Source: Homoserinibacter gongjuensis (GTDB taxonomy: Bacteria > Actinomycetota > Actinomycetes > Actinomycetales > Microbacteriaceae). From it: 64,000 nt of DNA. This document shows, in pieces, positions 55,787 through 64,000 of the stretch. The position numbers were made by a program, and so were the translations under genes. Under the pieces are notes generated by a model, which ran no database searches, was not told where the DNA came from, and saw only the letters and a list, made by a program, of their open reading frames with translations. Position 1 is the first letter of the stretch. Each line of letters starts with the position of its first letter. The stretch lies in assembly GCF_030161875.1 (NCBI RefSeq), contig NZ_BSVA01000001.1:2170001-2234000 (forward strand), given 5' to 3'.

Positions 55787-56368
55787 TCAGCCCGTGATGA
55801 GCGACTCGTCGATCGCCATGAAGATCGTGCCGATGAGCGCGCCGTTGGGAAGGAACGCCACCACGGCGCCGCTGTCGGAGCGGCCGACGATGACATCATC
55901 CGGGAAGAAGTCGCCGTAGTACTCGCTCGCCCGGTAGCCGTCGATCACGCTCGCGGGCAGCGCGAAGTCCCAGGTGCCCACGCCCGGCTGCACGTAGTCG
56001 AGGGCGAGCACCGCATCCACGGCGCTGTATTGCATGTCGGCCTCGCTCGCCGCGATGACGACGCGGGTGGGCTCGGTCAGGTAGTCCTCGATGGGGGCCG
56101 TGTCGCCGCTCGAGATCGCATCCGCGAGGTCGCCCTCGATGCCGCCATCGTGGGCGGAGCCGGTGGGTTTCGACGACGGCTCGGGGCTTTCCTCGTCGTC
56201 GCTCGGCGCGCTGGGGGTGTCGGATGCGGTGGGCCGGTTCGTCGGCTCCGAGAGGGCCGGGTCGGTGCCGCACGCGGCGAGCGTGACGGCGACGAGCGAG
56301 AGGCCGGCGACCAGCGCGAGCACGCGCGCGACGCCGGAGGGACTCGTGGGGCGGGGCGAGGGGGTCAT
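55787..56368 (-). CDS. Lipoprotein of unknown function
   Basis: 193 residues from ATG 56368. Signal peptide with lipobox SLVAVTLAACG; a Ser/Thr/Pro-rich linker, then a globular domain (VVIAASEADMQYSAVDAVLA). No family recognised. The stop is 9 bases from the start side of the membrane-protein gene. Confidence 0.72.
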   Translation of the reverse strand: MTPSPRPTSPSGVARVLALVAGLSLVAVTLAACGTDPALSEPTNRPTASDTPSAPSDDEESPEPSSKPTGSAHDGGIEGDLADAISSGDTAPIEDYLTEPTRVVIAASEADMQYSAVDAVLALDYVQPGVGTWDFALPASVIDGYRASEYYGDFFPDDVIVGRSDSGAVVAFLPNGALIGTIFMAIDESLITG

Positions 56369-56455
56369 CCGGCACCTTGTCGACTCAGGGGAGGGCTGTG
56401 TCGAACGATGATAACTCGCATTCCTGACATCTGACCCCCGGCGTAGGCTGACGCC

Positions 56456-57274
56456 ATGAACGCCGAAGACGCGCCATACGCGGTGGCCGTCGCGCAGTTC
56501 GCGCCGAGTGCCGACACCGCAGCCAACCTCGAGGAGATCTCCCGGCTCGCGGTCGATGCCGCCTCCCGCGGCGCCATGCTCGTGGTGTTCCCGGAGTACT
56601 CGTCGTACTTCACGCCGAAGATGGGCGCTGACTGGGTCGAGGCGGCGCAGAACCTGCACGGTCCCTTCGTGCGCGGGCTCGCCGAGATCGCCGCCGAGCT
56701 CGGCATCCACCTCGTGGCCGGCATGCTCGAGGTCGTGCCGGGTGAGCCGGAACGCGCAGCGAACACGGTCGTCGCCCTCGGCCCCGACGGCGAGCTCGTG
56801 GCGCACTATCGCAAGCAGCACCTCTACGACGCCTTCGGGCAGCGCGAATCGGACTGGATCGTCGCGGGGCCGATCGAGGAACCCCAGACGTTCACCGCGG
56901 GCGGCTTCACCGTCGGCATCCAGACCTGTTACGACGTGCGCTTCCCCGAGGTCACCCGCCGCCTCGTCGACGCGGGCGCCGACCTCGTGGTGCTGCCCGC
57001 CGAGTGGGTGCGGGGTCCGCTCAAGGAGTCCGCGTGGCGCACGCTCGTCACCGCGCGCGCCATCGAGAACACCGTGTACATCGCCGCTGCCGACCAGGCA
57101 CCGCCGATCGGCGCCGGCAACAGCATGATCGTCGACCCGATGGGCGTGGAGCTCGTGACGATCGGCGAGGCGACGGATGCCGCGGTCGCCTGGATCAGCC
57201 CCGCCCGCATCCGCGAGGTACGTCACCTGAACCCGGCGCTCCAGTTGCGCCGGTTCCGGGTGGCGGCCGGGTAG
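56456..57274 (+). CDS. Carbon-nitrogen hydrolase (nitrilase superfamily)
   Basis: 272 residues. The Glu-Lys-Cys triad is visible: E47 in VVFPEYSS, K120 in YRKQHLYD and C158 in QTCYDVRFPE. Members hydrolyse amides or nitriles; this one resembles predicted omega-amidase or deaminated-glutathione-amidase-like enzymes. Substrate not determined. Confidence 0.9.
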   Translation: MNAEDAPYAVAVAQFAPSADTAANLEEISRLAVDAASRGAMLVVFPEYSSYFTPKMGADWVEAAQNLHGPFVRGLAEIAAELGIHLVAGMLEVVPGEPERAANTVVALGPDGELVAHYRKQHLYDAFGQRESDWIVAGPIEEPQTFTAGGFTVGIQTCYDVRFPEVTRRLVDAGADLVVLPAEWVRGPLKESAWRTLVTARAIENTVYIAAADQAPPIGAGNSMIVDPMGVELVTIGEATDAAVAWISPARIREVRHLNPALQLRRFRVAAG

Positions 57275-57280
57275 TCCGCG

Positions 57281-57880
57281 CTACGCCGCCCGGAGCGCCT
57301 CGTTCGCAGCTCCGCGGGCCTGGAACGCGATGATCACGAGCACGAGGCCCGCAAGCACCGCATACGCTCCGAGCACGTAGATCAGGCCGATGAGCGCCGA
57401 CTGCGGCGTCGTGAACAGCAGGATCGCGAGCAGGATGCCGAAGAGGATCGATAGCACCGAGAAGACGATGCCGAGAACCTTGGCGCCGCCGCTCGCGATC
57501 GACGCGGCGGCCGGGATGCCGAAGATGCCGCTCATGATCGCCCAGATCGCCACGATCCACAGCAGCACGAGGAGCGCGAGGGCGCCCGCCGCGACCGGGA
57601 AGATCATGACGACGACACCCGCGATGACCCCGACGATGCCGATCGTGAGCAGCCACACCCACCTGGGGTCGGTCTTGCGGGTCGAGACCGCCTGCACGAT
57701 GTTGACGATCCCGTCGATCACGGCGTAGAACGCGAAGACCCAGACGAACGCGACAGCCGTGGCAACCGGCCAGATGAAGGCCAGGATGCCCAGGATGATG
57801 GCGAAGATGCCGCGCAGCAGCACGAGCCACCACACGGACTTGACGAAGCGGCTGACCTCGATGACGTTGTCACTCGACAT
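57281..57880 (-). CDS. HdeD family (DUF308) membrane protein
   Basis: 199 residues, six membrane helices in three similar pairs (LVLLRGIFAIILGILAFIWP, LLTIGIVGVIAGVVVMIFP, VLSILFGILLAILLFTTP), the DUF308 repeat of HdeD acid-resistance-like proteins. Intact. Confidence 0.88.
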   Translation of the reverse strand: MSSDNVIEVSRFVKSVWWLVLLRGIFAIILGILAFIWPVATAVAFVWVFAFYAVIDGIVNIVQAVSTRKTDPRWVWLLTIGIVGVIAGVVVMIFPVAAGALALLVLLWIVAIWAIMSGIFGIPAAASIASGGAKVLGIVFSVLSILFGILLAILLFTTPQSALIGLIYVLGAYAVLAGLVLVIIAFQARGAANEALRAA

Positions 57881-57934
57881 GCGGTGGTTCCCTTCCTCCG
57901 CGGGGGACGCCGTCGTCCCGCCGTCGGGGCGAGC

Positions 57935-58576
57935 CTAGCCGCGGTGCGCCCCCACGGCCAGGGTCGCCGCGTACCGGGCGAAGACCAGCTTGCCGGGCGT
58001 CGTATCGGTGACATCCGCATCCACCCCGCGCTCGAGCATCGAGATGAGTCCGCTCGCCACCGCGTCGAGTTGCTGTCCGGGCGCCGACATGGCGATACCC
58101 GAGCCGAGCACGCTCACGACGGCCGCGATCGCCTCGGCGTCGACGTCGAGGCGCACCATGCCGGCCCTCTGCAGGGCGGGCAGCAGTTCGGGGTGGATCG
58201 TCAGATCGGGCACGCGCGCGACGCCGTCGATGGCGCGCATGATCCGCTCGAGGCCCCCGGGGTCGGCGAGGTAGAGCGCGCGGGCCACCGGATGCTCGTA
58301 GATGGCTCCGAGGGCGTAGCCGAAGATGCGGGAGGGCAGGCCACCGCGCGGGTCACGGTCGACGTTGTCGGCGATGATGCGCACGAGGTCGCCGGTCTCG
58401 CGAGTCAGCAGCGCAGCGAGCAGCTCCTCGAAGAGCGGGTAGAGGGTGGTGACGTCATCGAAGGTCACGTCGAGGTGCTGGGCGATGCGGGCGTAGCCGA
58501 GTGCGTCGGCGCCGTCTCCGACGACGATGGCTGCGGCAGCGTCGAGAACGTCGTCGTGGGTGGGGGTGGTGTACAT
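57935..58576 (-). CDS. TetR-like transcriptional regulator
   Basis: 213 residues. N-terminal HTH (DVLDAAAAIVVGDGADALGYARIAQHLDV followed by TFDDVTTLYP) and a long helical sensor domain. The HTH is less canonical than in the other two TetR genes. No operator recognised. Confidence 0.72.
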   Translation of the reverse strand: MYTTPTHDDVLDAAAAIVVGDGADALGYARIAQHLDVTFDDVTTLYPLFEELLAALLTRETGDLVRIIADNVDRDPRGGLPSRIFGYALGAIYEHPVARALYLADPGGLERIMRAIDGVARVPDLTIHPELLPALQRAGMVRLDVDAEAIAAVVSVLGSGIAMSAPGQQLDAVASGLISMLERGVDADVTDTTPGKLVFARYAATLAVGAHRG

Positions 58577-58660
58577 GAACGACCATTCGGGTGGGTTTGC
58601 GCGTCAGCCTAGACCCGAGCCTGGACAGGTCAGTACACCCTGTTCGGGGGCGACGGCACC

Positions 58661-59862
58661 CTAGCCGCGCATCGTGCCGAGCCGTCGGGTCGCCTCCTCG
58701 ATCACCTCGACGCGCTTGCAGAACGCGAAGCGCACGAGCGAGGCATAGGGCGCGCGGCGATCCGGATGCACGAACGCGGTGAGCGGGATCCCCACGACGC
58801 CCGCCAGCTCCGGCAGCCTCCGACAGAACGCCCCGGCGTCGGCATGACCGAGCGGAGCGGCATCCGCGATCACGAAGTACGAGCCGGCGGGTCGGCTCAC
58901 TCCGAAGCCCGCGGCGCGCAGCCCGTCGATCAGCAGGTCGCGCTTGTGCTGGAGGGTCGCCGCGGTGCTGGCGTAGAACGTGTCGGGCAGGTCGAGGCCG
59001 AGCGCGATCGCGGGCTGGAACGGTGCGCCGTTCACGTAGCTGAGGAACTGCTTCACGGCGAGCACGGCATCCCGCAGTTCCGGCGCCGCGGTGAGCCAGC
59101 CGATCTTCCACCCGGTCGTCGAGAAGGTCTTGCCGGCGCTCGAGATGCTCACAACCCGTCCCGACGCCCCGGGGCGTGCAGCGGACGGCGTGTGCGTGCG
59201 GCCGTCGAAGACGAGATGCTCGTACACCTCGTCGGTCACGACGATCGCGTCATGGCGGTGGGCGAGCTCGATCGCGAGATCGAGGAACGCCGGCTCGAGC
59301 ATGGCGCCCGTCGGGTTGTGCGGCGTGTTCAGCAGGATGACGCGCGTGCGGTCGGTGACGGCGGCCCGGAACTCGTCGGCATCCGGCTGGAAGTGGGGTG
59401 CCCGCAGCGGCACGGGCACGTGGCGGCCGCCCGCGAGGGCGATGATCGCGCCGTAGGAGTCGTAGCCCGGCTCGAGGGTGACGACCTCGTCGCCACGGTC
59501 GACGAAGGCGAGCAGGGTTGCCGCGAGGGCCTCGGTCGCGCCCGCGGTCACGAGCACCTCGCGATCGGGGTCGACCTCGACGCCCCAGAAGCGACGCTGA
59601 TGGCGGGCGATCGCCTCGCGCAGCACCGGCATCCCGAGTCCCGGGGGTATTGGTTGACGCCGGATGCGATCGCCTCGCGCGCCGCCTCGAGCACCTCGGC
59701 CGGGCCGTCTTCGTCGGGGAAGCCCTGGCCGAGGTTGAGGGCGCCCGTCGCCGTCGCGAGCGCCGACATCTCGGCGAAGATCGTGGGGCGAGCCGTGCCG
59801 TCCGCGTCGAGCAGCAGCGCACCGCGGGCCGCACGCATCCAGGGAGCATCGGTCACGGCCAC
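58661..59862 (-). CDS. PLP-dependent class I/II aminotransferase (one apparent frameshift)
   Basis: About 400 residues from GTG 59862 (or GTG 59856). LNLGQGFPDEDGP, NQYPPGLGMPVLREAIARH, NTPHNPTGAML, and SSAGKTFSTTGWKIGW (the PLP-binding lysine) are those of fold-type I aminotransferases of the kynurenine/methionine type. The frame breaks at 59643-59647; one added C on the coding strand gives YPPGLG. Confidence 0.88.
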
Positions 59863-59970
59863 ACGCTACCGGCAAGGTCTTTCCCGCGCCCAAGTAGGCT
59901 CCCAGGGCGAGCATAGAGATCGCTCAGCTAGCGATTGCACGCTGGCCACTGCGTGAAAGGAGCGCCCCCG

Positions 59971-61455
59971 ATGCCCGATTTCGAGTCGTCAGACACCCCC
60001 ACCCCCGAGACTCCTTCGCCGGTCTTCCCGCCGGTGGTTCCTCCGGCCGCCCCGCTCGCCTCCGTGCCCGCGCCTGCGGGCTCTGTCTCCTCGCCCGTAT
60101 CCCCGGCCCCCGGCGCGGGCGGGCCTGTGCCTCCGACCCCCGCCGCCGGTGGTTCTGTGCCGCCGACCCCGGTCGCGGGTGCCCCCGTGCCGCCGCCTCC
60201 CGGCGGGACGCCCCAGGCCGCGACCGGCCCCGCCGCCGCCCCGCAGCGCTCGCTCGCCGTGCCGATCATCGCGGCCGCGGTGGTCGCGGCGCTGCTCGGC
60301 GGAGGTGTCGGCGCCGGTGTCGCCACCTGGGCCGTCACGAGCCAGACCGCGCAGCAGTCCTCGACCGACACCGGCTCGCACCAGACCATCACCGTGAACA
60401 ACCCGGATGGCACGGATGTCGTCACGGCCGTCGCCGCGAAGGCCGCCGACTCGGTGGTCACCATCAGCGTCGCGGCGGGCAACTCCGGCGGCACCGGCTC
60501 CGGCGTCATCCTGAACTCCGACGGGTACGTGCTCACCAACACCCACGTCGTGACGCTCGACGGCTCGTCGGCCGACGGCGCGATCGAGGTGACGACCGCC
60601 GACGGCCGCATCTTCACCGCCAAGCTCGTCGGCCTCGACCCGATCGTCGACCTCGCCGTCATCAAGCTCGAGAACGCGTCGAACCTCACGCCGATCGAGT
60701 GGGGCGACTCCGACTCCCTCGAGGTGGGCGACCAGGTCGTCGCGATCGGGGCGCCGCTCGGACTTTCGAACACCGTCACCGACGGCATCGTGAGCGCGCT
60801 CGGACGCAGCATCCAGATCCAGTCCTCGGCGGTGCCCGACTCGGGCGATGCCGACCAGACCCCCGACCAGGACCAGAACGGTGGCCAGGGTCCCTTCGAC
60901 TTCTGGCAGCTCGACCCGGGCCGGGGCTCCTCGGGTGGGCAGAGCGCCACGATCTCGCTGCCCGTGATCCAGACGGATGCCGCGATCAACCCCGGCAACT
61001 CGGGCGGTGCGCTGCTGAACGACACCGGCCAGCTCGTCGGCATCAACGTCGCGATCGCCTCGACCGGCGGTTCCTCCGGCGGCGGCCAGAGCGGATCGAT
61101 CGGCGTCGGCTTCTCGATCCCCTCCTCGCTCGCGAAGCGGGTGGCGCAGGAGATCATCGAGAACGGCGAGGCTACGCACGGCCTGCTAGGTGCCACGGTG
61201 AGCACCGCCACCTCCGACGACTCGGATGTCGTGGGCGCCGTCATCCAGGACGTCACCTCCGGTGGCGCTGCGGCCGACGCGGGTCTCAAGAAGGGCGACG
61301 TCGTGACGGAGTTCAACGGCGTGGCGATCGCGAACAGCACCGACCTGACTGCGCAGGTGCGGGCTCTCGCATCCGGATCGACCGCGAAGCTGAACTACCA
61401 GCGCGACGGCAAGGCGGCCACCGTCGAGGTGAAGCTCGGCGAGCTCACGCTCTGA
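59971..61455 (+). CDS. HtrA/DegP-like membrane-anchored serine protease with PDZ domain
   Basis: 494 residues from ATG 59971 behind GAAAGGAG. A long Pro/Ala/Gly-rich cytosolic tail, one membrane helix (VPIIAAAVVAALLGGGVGAG), then the trypsin-like domain with H192 (TNTHVV), D227 (IVDLAVIK) and S344 (NPGNSGGAL), and a C-terminal PDZ domain (SGGAAADAGLKKGDVVTEFNG). It degrades misfolded exported proteins. Intact. Confidence 0.92.
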   Translation: MPDFESSDTPTPETPSPVFPPVVPPAAPLASVPAPAGSVSSPVSPAPGAGGPVPPTPAAGGSVPPTPVAGAPVPPPPGGTPQAATGPAAAPQRSLAVPIIAAAVVAALLGGGVGAGVATWAVTSQTAQQSSTDTGSHQTITVNNPDGTDVVTAVAAKAADSVVTISVAAGNSGGTGSGVILNSDGYVLTNTHVVTLDGSSADGAIEVTTADGRIFTAKLVGLDPIVDLAVIKLENASNLTPIEWGDSDSLEVGDQVVAIGAPLGLSNTVTDGIVSALGRSIQIQSSAVPDSGDADQTPDQDQNGGQGPFDFWQLDPGRGSSGGQSATISLPVIQTDAAINPGNSGGALLNDTGQLVGINVAIASTGGSSGGGQSGSIGVGFSIPSSLAKRVAQEIIENGEATHGLLGATVSTATSDDSDVVGAVIQDVTSGGAAADAGLKKGDVVTEFNGVAIANSTDLTAQVRALASGSTAKLNYQRDGKAATVEVKLGELTL

Positions 61456-61470
61456 GCGCCGTCTCTCGAC

Positions 61471-61528
61471 AGCCCCCGCCCCGCGACGCCGTCCACGTTC
61501 CTCCGGACGGACACGCGGGGCGGGGGCT
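61471..61528 (+). terminator. Long-stem terminator after HtrA gene
   Basis: AGCCCCCGCCCCGCG (61471-61485) pairs perfectly with CGCGGGGCGGGGGCT (61514-61528), loop of 28 bases. It starts 16 bases after the HtrA stop. No T-tract, as usual in very GC-rich genomes. Confidence 0.7.
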
Positions 61529-61602
61529 CGTCGTCGCGAGAGTGCTGCCCGGGATGTCATAGGCTCGTTCGCACCCGCATCCGCGGTCCGAACAGGGGGC
61601 GC

Positions 61603-62649
61603 ATGGCACAGCCGCACGCGGCGACCGGCGTCTCCTACGTCATGCCGGTCTTCAACGAGGTCGGATACGTGGCCGACGCCGTGCGCTCGGTACTGCGCCA
61701 GGAGTACGACGGCCCCGTCGAGGTGATCCTCGCGCTCGGACCCTCGACCGACGGTACGGCGGATGTCGTGACGGCGCTGCTGGGGGAGGACGACCGCATC
61801 CGCGTGGTGCAGAACCCCGAACTCGACATCCCGATCGGCCTCAACCGGGCCATCGCCGCCGCGCGCTACCCCGTGATCGTGCGCGTCGATGCGCACACGG
61901 AGCTCGCCCCCGACTACACGGCGCGGGGCGTCGAGACCCTCACGCGCACGGGCGCGGCGAGTGTCGGCGGCGTCATGGCGGCCGCGGGGCGCCCGGGCGT
62001 GCAGGCGGCGATCGCCCGCGCCTACAACAGCCGCTTCGGCCTCGGCGGCGCGCGCTACCACGACGACGACGCCGAGGAGGAGGGTCCGGCGGAGTCGGCC
62101 TACCTCGGCGTGATGGATGCGGCGGTGCTGCGCGAGATCGGCGGCTACGACGAGAGCCTGCGTCGCGGTGAGGATTGGGAGCTCAACTTCCGGCTGCGCA
62201 ATGCCGGGCACCTCGTGTGGTTCGACCCGAAGCTGCAGGTGCGCTACTGGCCGCGGTCGAGCTGGAGCGCGCTCGCACGGCAGTTCTGGGCGACCGGGGT
62301 GTGGCGCGGTGAACTCGTGCGGCGCCTCGGGGCTCGTAACTCGCTGCGTTACTTCGCGCCGCCGCTCTTCGTGATCGATCTCGTGCTGTGCGTGATCCTC
62401 GCGCCGCTGCTCGCCACGGGACTCGTGGGCGGATGGCCGGGCTGGGTGCTCTCGCTTGTGTACCTCGGGCCGGTGCTCTACCTGGCGCTGCTCGCGTTCG
62501 CGACGGTGCGCTCGCCCGGGCGGCTCGTCGATCGGCTGCGCGTGGCGCGTGCGATCGCGATCATGCACGTGTGCTGGGGGCTGGGCTTCCTCGTGGGCGT
62601 CACGCGCGGTGCGGGGGATGCGGTCGACACCTCGCGCACGGAGTCGTAG
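61603..62649 (+). CDS. Glycosyltransferase family 2
   Basis: 348 residues. YVMPVFNEVGYVADAVRSVL at residues 12-31, VDAHTEL (DxD-like metal site), and GEDWELNFRL are GT2 motifs; two or three membrane helices at the end (LFVIDLVLCVILAPLLATG, WVLSLVYLGPVLYLALLAF). It adds a sugar to a surface polymer precursor and probably works with the polymer-forming gene at 62714. Confidence 0.88.
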   Translation: MAQPHAATGVSYVMPVFNEVGYVADAVRSVLRQEYDGPVEVILALGPSTDGTADVVTALLGEDDRIRVVQNPELDIPIGLNRAIAAARYPVIVRVDAHTELAPDYTARGVETLTRTGAASVGGVMAAAGRPGVQAAIARAYNSRFGLGGARYHDDDAEEEGPAESAYLGVMDAAVLREIGGYDESLRRGEDWELNFRLRNAGHLVWFDPKLQVRYWPRSSWSALARQFWATGVWRGELVRRLGARNSLRYFAPPLFVIDLVLCVILAPLLATGLVGGWPGWVLSLVYLGPVLYLALLAFATVRSPGRLVDRLRVARAIAIMHVCWGLGFLVGVTRGAGDAVDTSRTES

Positions 62650-62661
62650 CCGCGACGCTCA

Positions 62662-62705
62662 GGTGGTTGAGGAGCGCCCGGCGCAGCCGGACGCGTCTCG
62701 AAACC
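62662..62705 (+). repeat. REP-like palindromic repeat, copy 6
   Basis: GGTGGTTGAGGAGCGCCCGG, CGC, AGCCGGACGCGTCTCGAAACC; between two convergent genes. Confidence 0.75.
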
Positions 62706-62713
62706 GCCGCCCC

Positions 62714-64000
62714 TTACAGCCACCCTGCCTCGATCATCCGCTGCACGACGCGGCGCCCCGCCTCACCGTCGTCGAGTGGCGTGAACCGCTCGCGCCAGCG
62801 CGCGGCCTGCTGCCGGTAGCGCGCCCGCGCGACCTCCGCATCCGTGATCGCGTCGAGCAGTTCCTCCCGCGTGCGCACCACGGGCCCGGGGGCTTCGGCG
62901 AGCAGGTCGAAGTAGAAGCCGCGCAGGTCGGAGCTGTAGTGGGCCAGGTCGGGGGTGAAGAACACGACGGGGCGTCCGGTGGCCGAGAAGTCGAACATGA
63001 CGGAGGAGTAGTCGGTGACGAGCACGTCGGCCACCTCGAGCAGGTCGGCGACGTTGGGGTAGCTCGTGACGTCGATGAGGCGCTCCGCCTCGAGGTCCTT
63101 GCCGTAGCGCAAGGTGCGCGAGTGGCCGCGCACGAGCATCACGTGGTCGTCGCCGAGTTCGCGCGCGAAGCTCGTGAGGTCGAGGTAGTCGACCATCTCG
63201 GTGCGGTCGTCGCGCCAGGTGGGCGCGTAGAGCACGACGCGCGCACCCTCGGGGATGCCGACGGCCGCCCGGATGCCGCTCGCATCCGCTCCCGTCACGA
63301 GACGGTCATTGCGGGGGTAGCCCTCGTCCCAGGTGCCGCGCTCGTAGGCGTACGCCGAGCGGAAGATGCGCGCGCTGTAGGCGTTCTGGGCCAGCAGGGC
63401 GTCCCAACGGCGGCTTTCGCGCTTCACCGCGATGCGGGTGCGCAGGCTGACCCTGGCGCGATCCAGCGCGAGGCGCTTGAGCATCGTGCCGTGCCAGGTC
63501 TGCAGCACGTGCTGGTGCGGGCGGGGGCGGTAGCGCTTGCGCAGCCAGTCGTTCACGATGAGCACGCGCGCAGCTCCCCGCACGCGCCACCATTCGCGGC
63601 TGCCCTCGATGAGCCGCACGTCGCCATCGGGGATCGCGACCGAGCCGTCGACGACGCTCCAGTACCGCGTGACGTGGGGTCGCATCCGGCGCAGCGTGCG
63701 GGCGATTCCGAGCGGATTGTCGGAGGCCGATTGGCCGTAGAAGCTCTCGAGGAACACCGCGTCTTCGGGCCTCGTTGTGCCGCGGCGGTAGGCGCGTTCG
63801 AGGCGCTTCTGGTTGCGTCGCCCGCGTTCGTCGTCGGCGAGCGGTGCCGACACCCGCAGCACGAGGCCGCCGGCGCGCAGCAGCAGTTCGGCATGGAAGA
63901 GCGGATGCGTGAACCGCGGTGGCAAGCCGGCCTCGACGTGCAGCCTGCTCGTGCCCACCTCTCCCGCGAGCGTCAGGCGGTAGTCGCCGGACGGCAGGGC
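62714..64000 (-). CDS. CDP-glycerol glycerophosphotransferase-like protein (5' end outside window)
   Basis: At least 429 residues; the frame stays open to the window edge. QTWHGTMLKRLALD, LYAPTWRDD and VTDYSSVMFDFSATGRPVVFF are the motifs of the TagF/TagB family, which polymerise teichoic-acid-like glycerol or ribitol phosphates on the cell surface. Here it probably makes a wall or surface polymer with the GT2 gene. The substrate cannot be decided. Confidence 0.9.
   Translation of the reverse strand, partial: ALPSGDYRLTLAGEVGTSRLHVEAGLPPRFTHPLFHAELLLRAGGLVLRVSAPLADDERGRRNQKRLERAYRRGTTRPEDAVFLESFYGQSASDNPLGIARTLRRMRPHVTRYWSVVDGSVAIPDGDVRLIEGSREWWRVRGAARVLIVNDWLRKRYRPRPHQHVLQTWHGTMLKRLALDRARVSLRTRIAVKRESRRWDALLAQNAYSARIFRSAYAYERGTWDEGYPRNDRLVTGADASGIRAAVGIPEGARVVLYAPTWRDDRTEMVDYLDLTSFARELGDDHVMLVRGHSRTLRYGKDLEAERLIDVTSYPNVADLLEVADVLVTDYSSVMFDFSATGRPVVFFTPDLAHYSSDLRGFYFDLLAEAPGPVVRTREELLDAITDAEVARARYRQQAARWRERFTPLDDGEAGRRVVQRMIEAGWL

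Noticed and set aside
55787-57226. Long minus-strand frame covering the nitrilase gene
   Set aside because: Only the part from ATG 56368 carries a signal peptide and lipobox; the rest is antisense to a gene with an intact catalytic triad.
1-64000. CRISPR array
   Set aside because: No regularly spaced direct repeats seen; the repeated sequences are dispersed palindromes.

Overview
The window is high-GC DNA from an actinobacterium, most likely a member of the Microbacteriaceae. Supporting signs are very GC-rich codon use, gatB, an FBP-domain protein, the neighbouring trio DUF2342 metalloprotease / YlbL-type PDZ protease / UPF0182 membrane protein, 13E12-type (DUF222) HNH proteins with a LexA box, and one initiator tRNA. 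Taxonomy is inferred from gene content only.

Layout. 1-4554: end of an FAD oxidoreductase, then a sugar ABC importer (lipoprotein, two permeases) and a LacI regulator. 4558-5274: DUF899 protein. 5346-10782: a DUF222/HNH gene split by a 4,034-bp serine-integrase element that carries a cargo pair, an HUH Rep gene and the integrase, bounded by 8-bp repeats at 5515 and 9549. 10966-15555: SRPBCC protein, TetR/oxidoreductase pair with twin operators, small-molecule kinase, gatB. 15560-23620: accessory island with two PIN-like proteins, two DUF5677-like proteins, a DUF262 protein, an IS3-family element and a second, diverged gatB 3' end. 23862-28239: wall-anchored lamin-tail protein, PD-(D/E)XK-like protein, DUF6994-like protein. 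28394-47558: ordinary small metabolic, regulatory and membrane genes. 47768-55173: M23 peptidase, then DUF2342-YlbL-UPF0182 and a methyltransferase. 55240: tRNA-fMet. 55442-64000: membrane protein, lipoprotein, nitrilase-type hydrolase, HdeD, TetR, aminotransferase, HtrA protease, and two surface-polymer glycosyltransferase-type genes.

A recurring property is that about 24 otherwise normal genes, including housekeeping ones, are each broken by a single missing base, nearly always inside a short G or C run. All are restored by adding one base. I read these as residual homopolymer errors in the assembly and annotate each such gene over its full span as one CDS. The split HNH gene and the second gatB end are different: they are real structural rearrangements.

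The most promising undescribed biology is the intact DUF262 + PIN-like nuclease pair (18599-21071), the two-gene membrane-linked cargo of the integrated element (5613-6795), and the gatB-flanked island (15560-18375), all with the look of anti-phage or genome-defence cargo. Two distant genes (DUF899 at 5274 and a VOC protein at 43380) share an identical 17-bp palindromic operator that suggests a common regulator.
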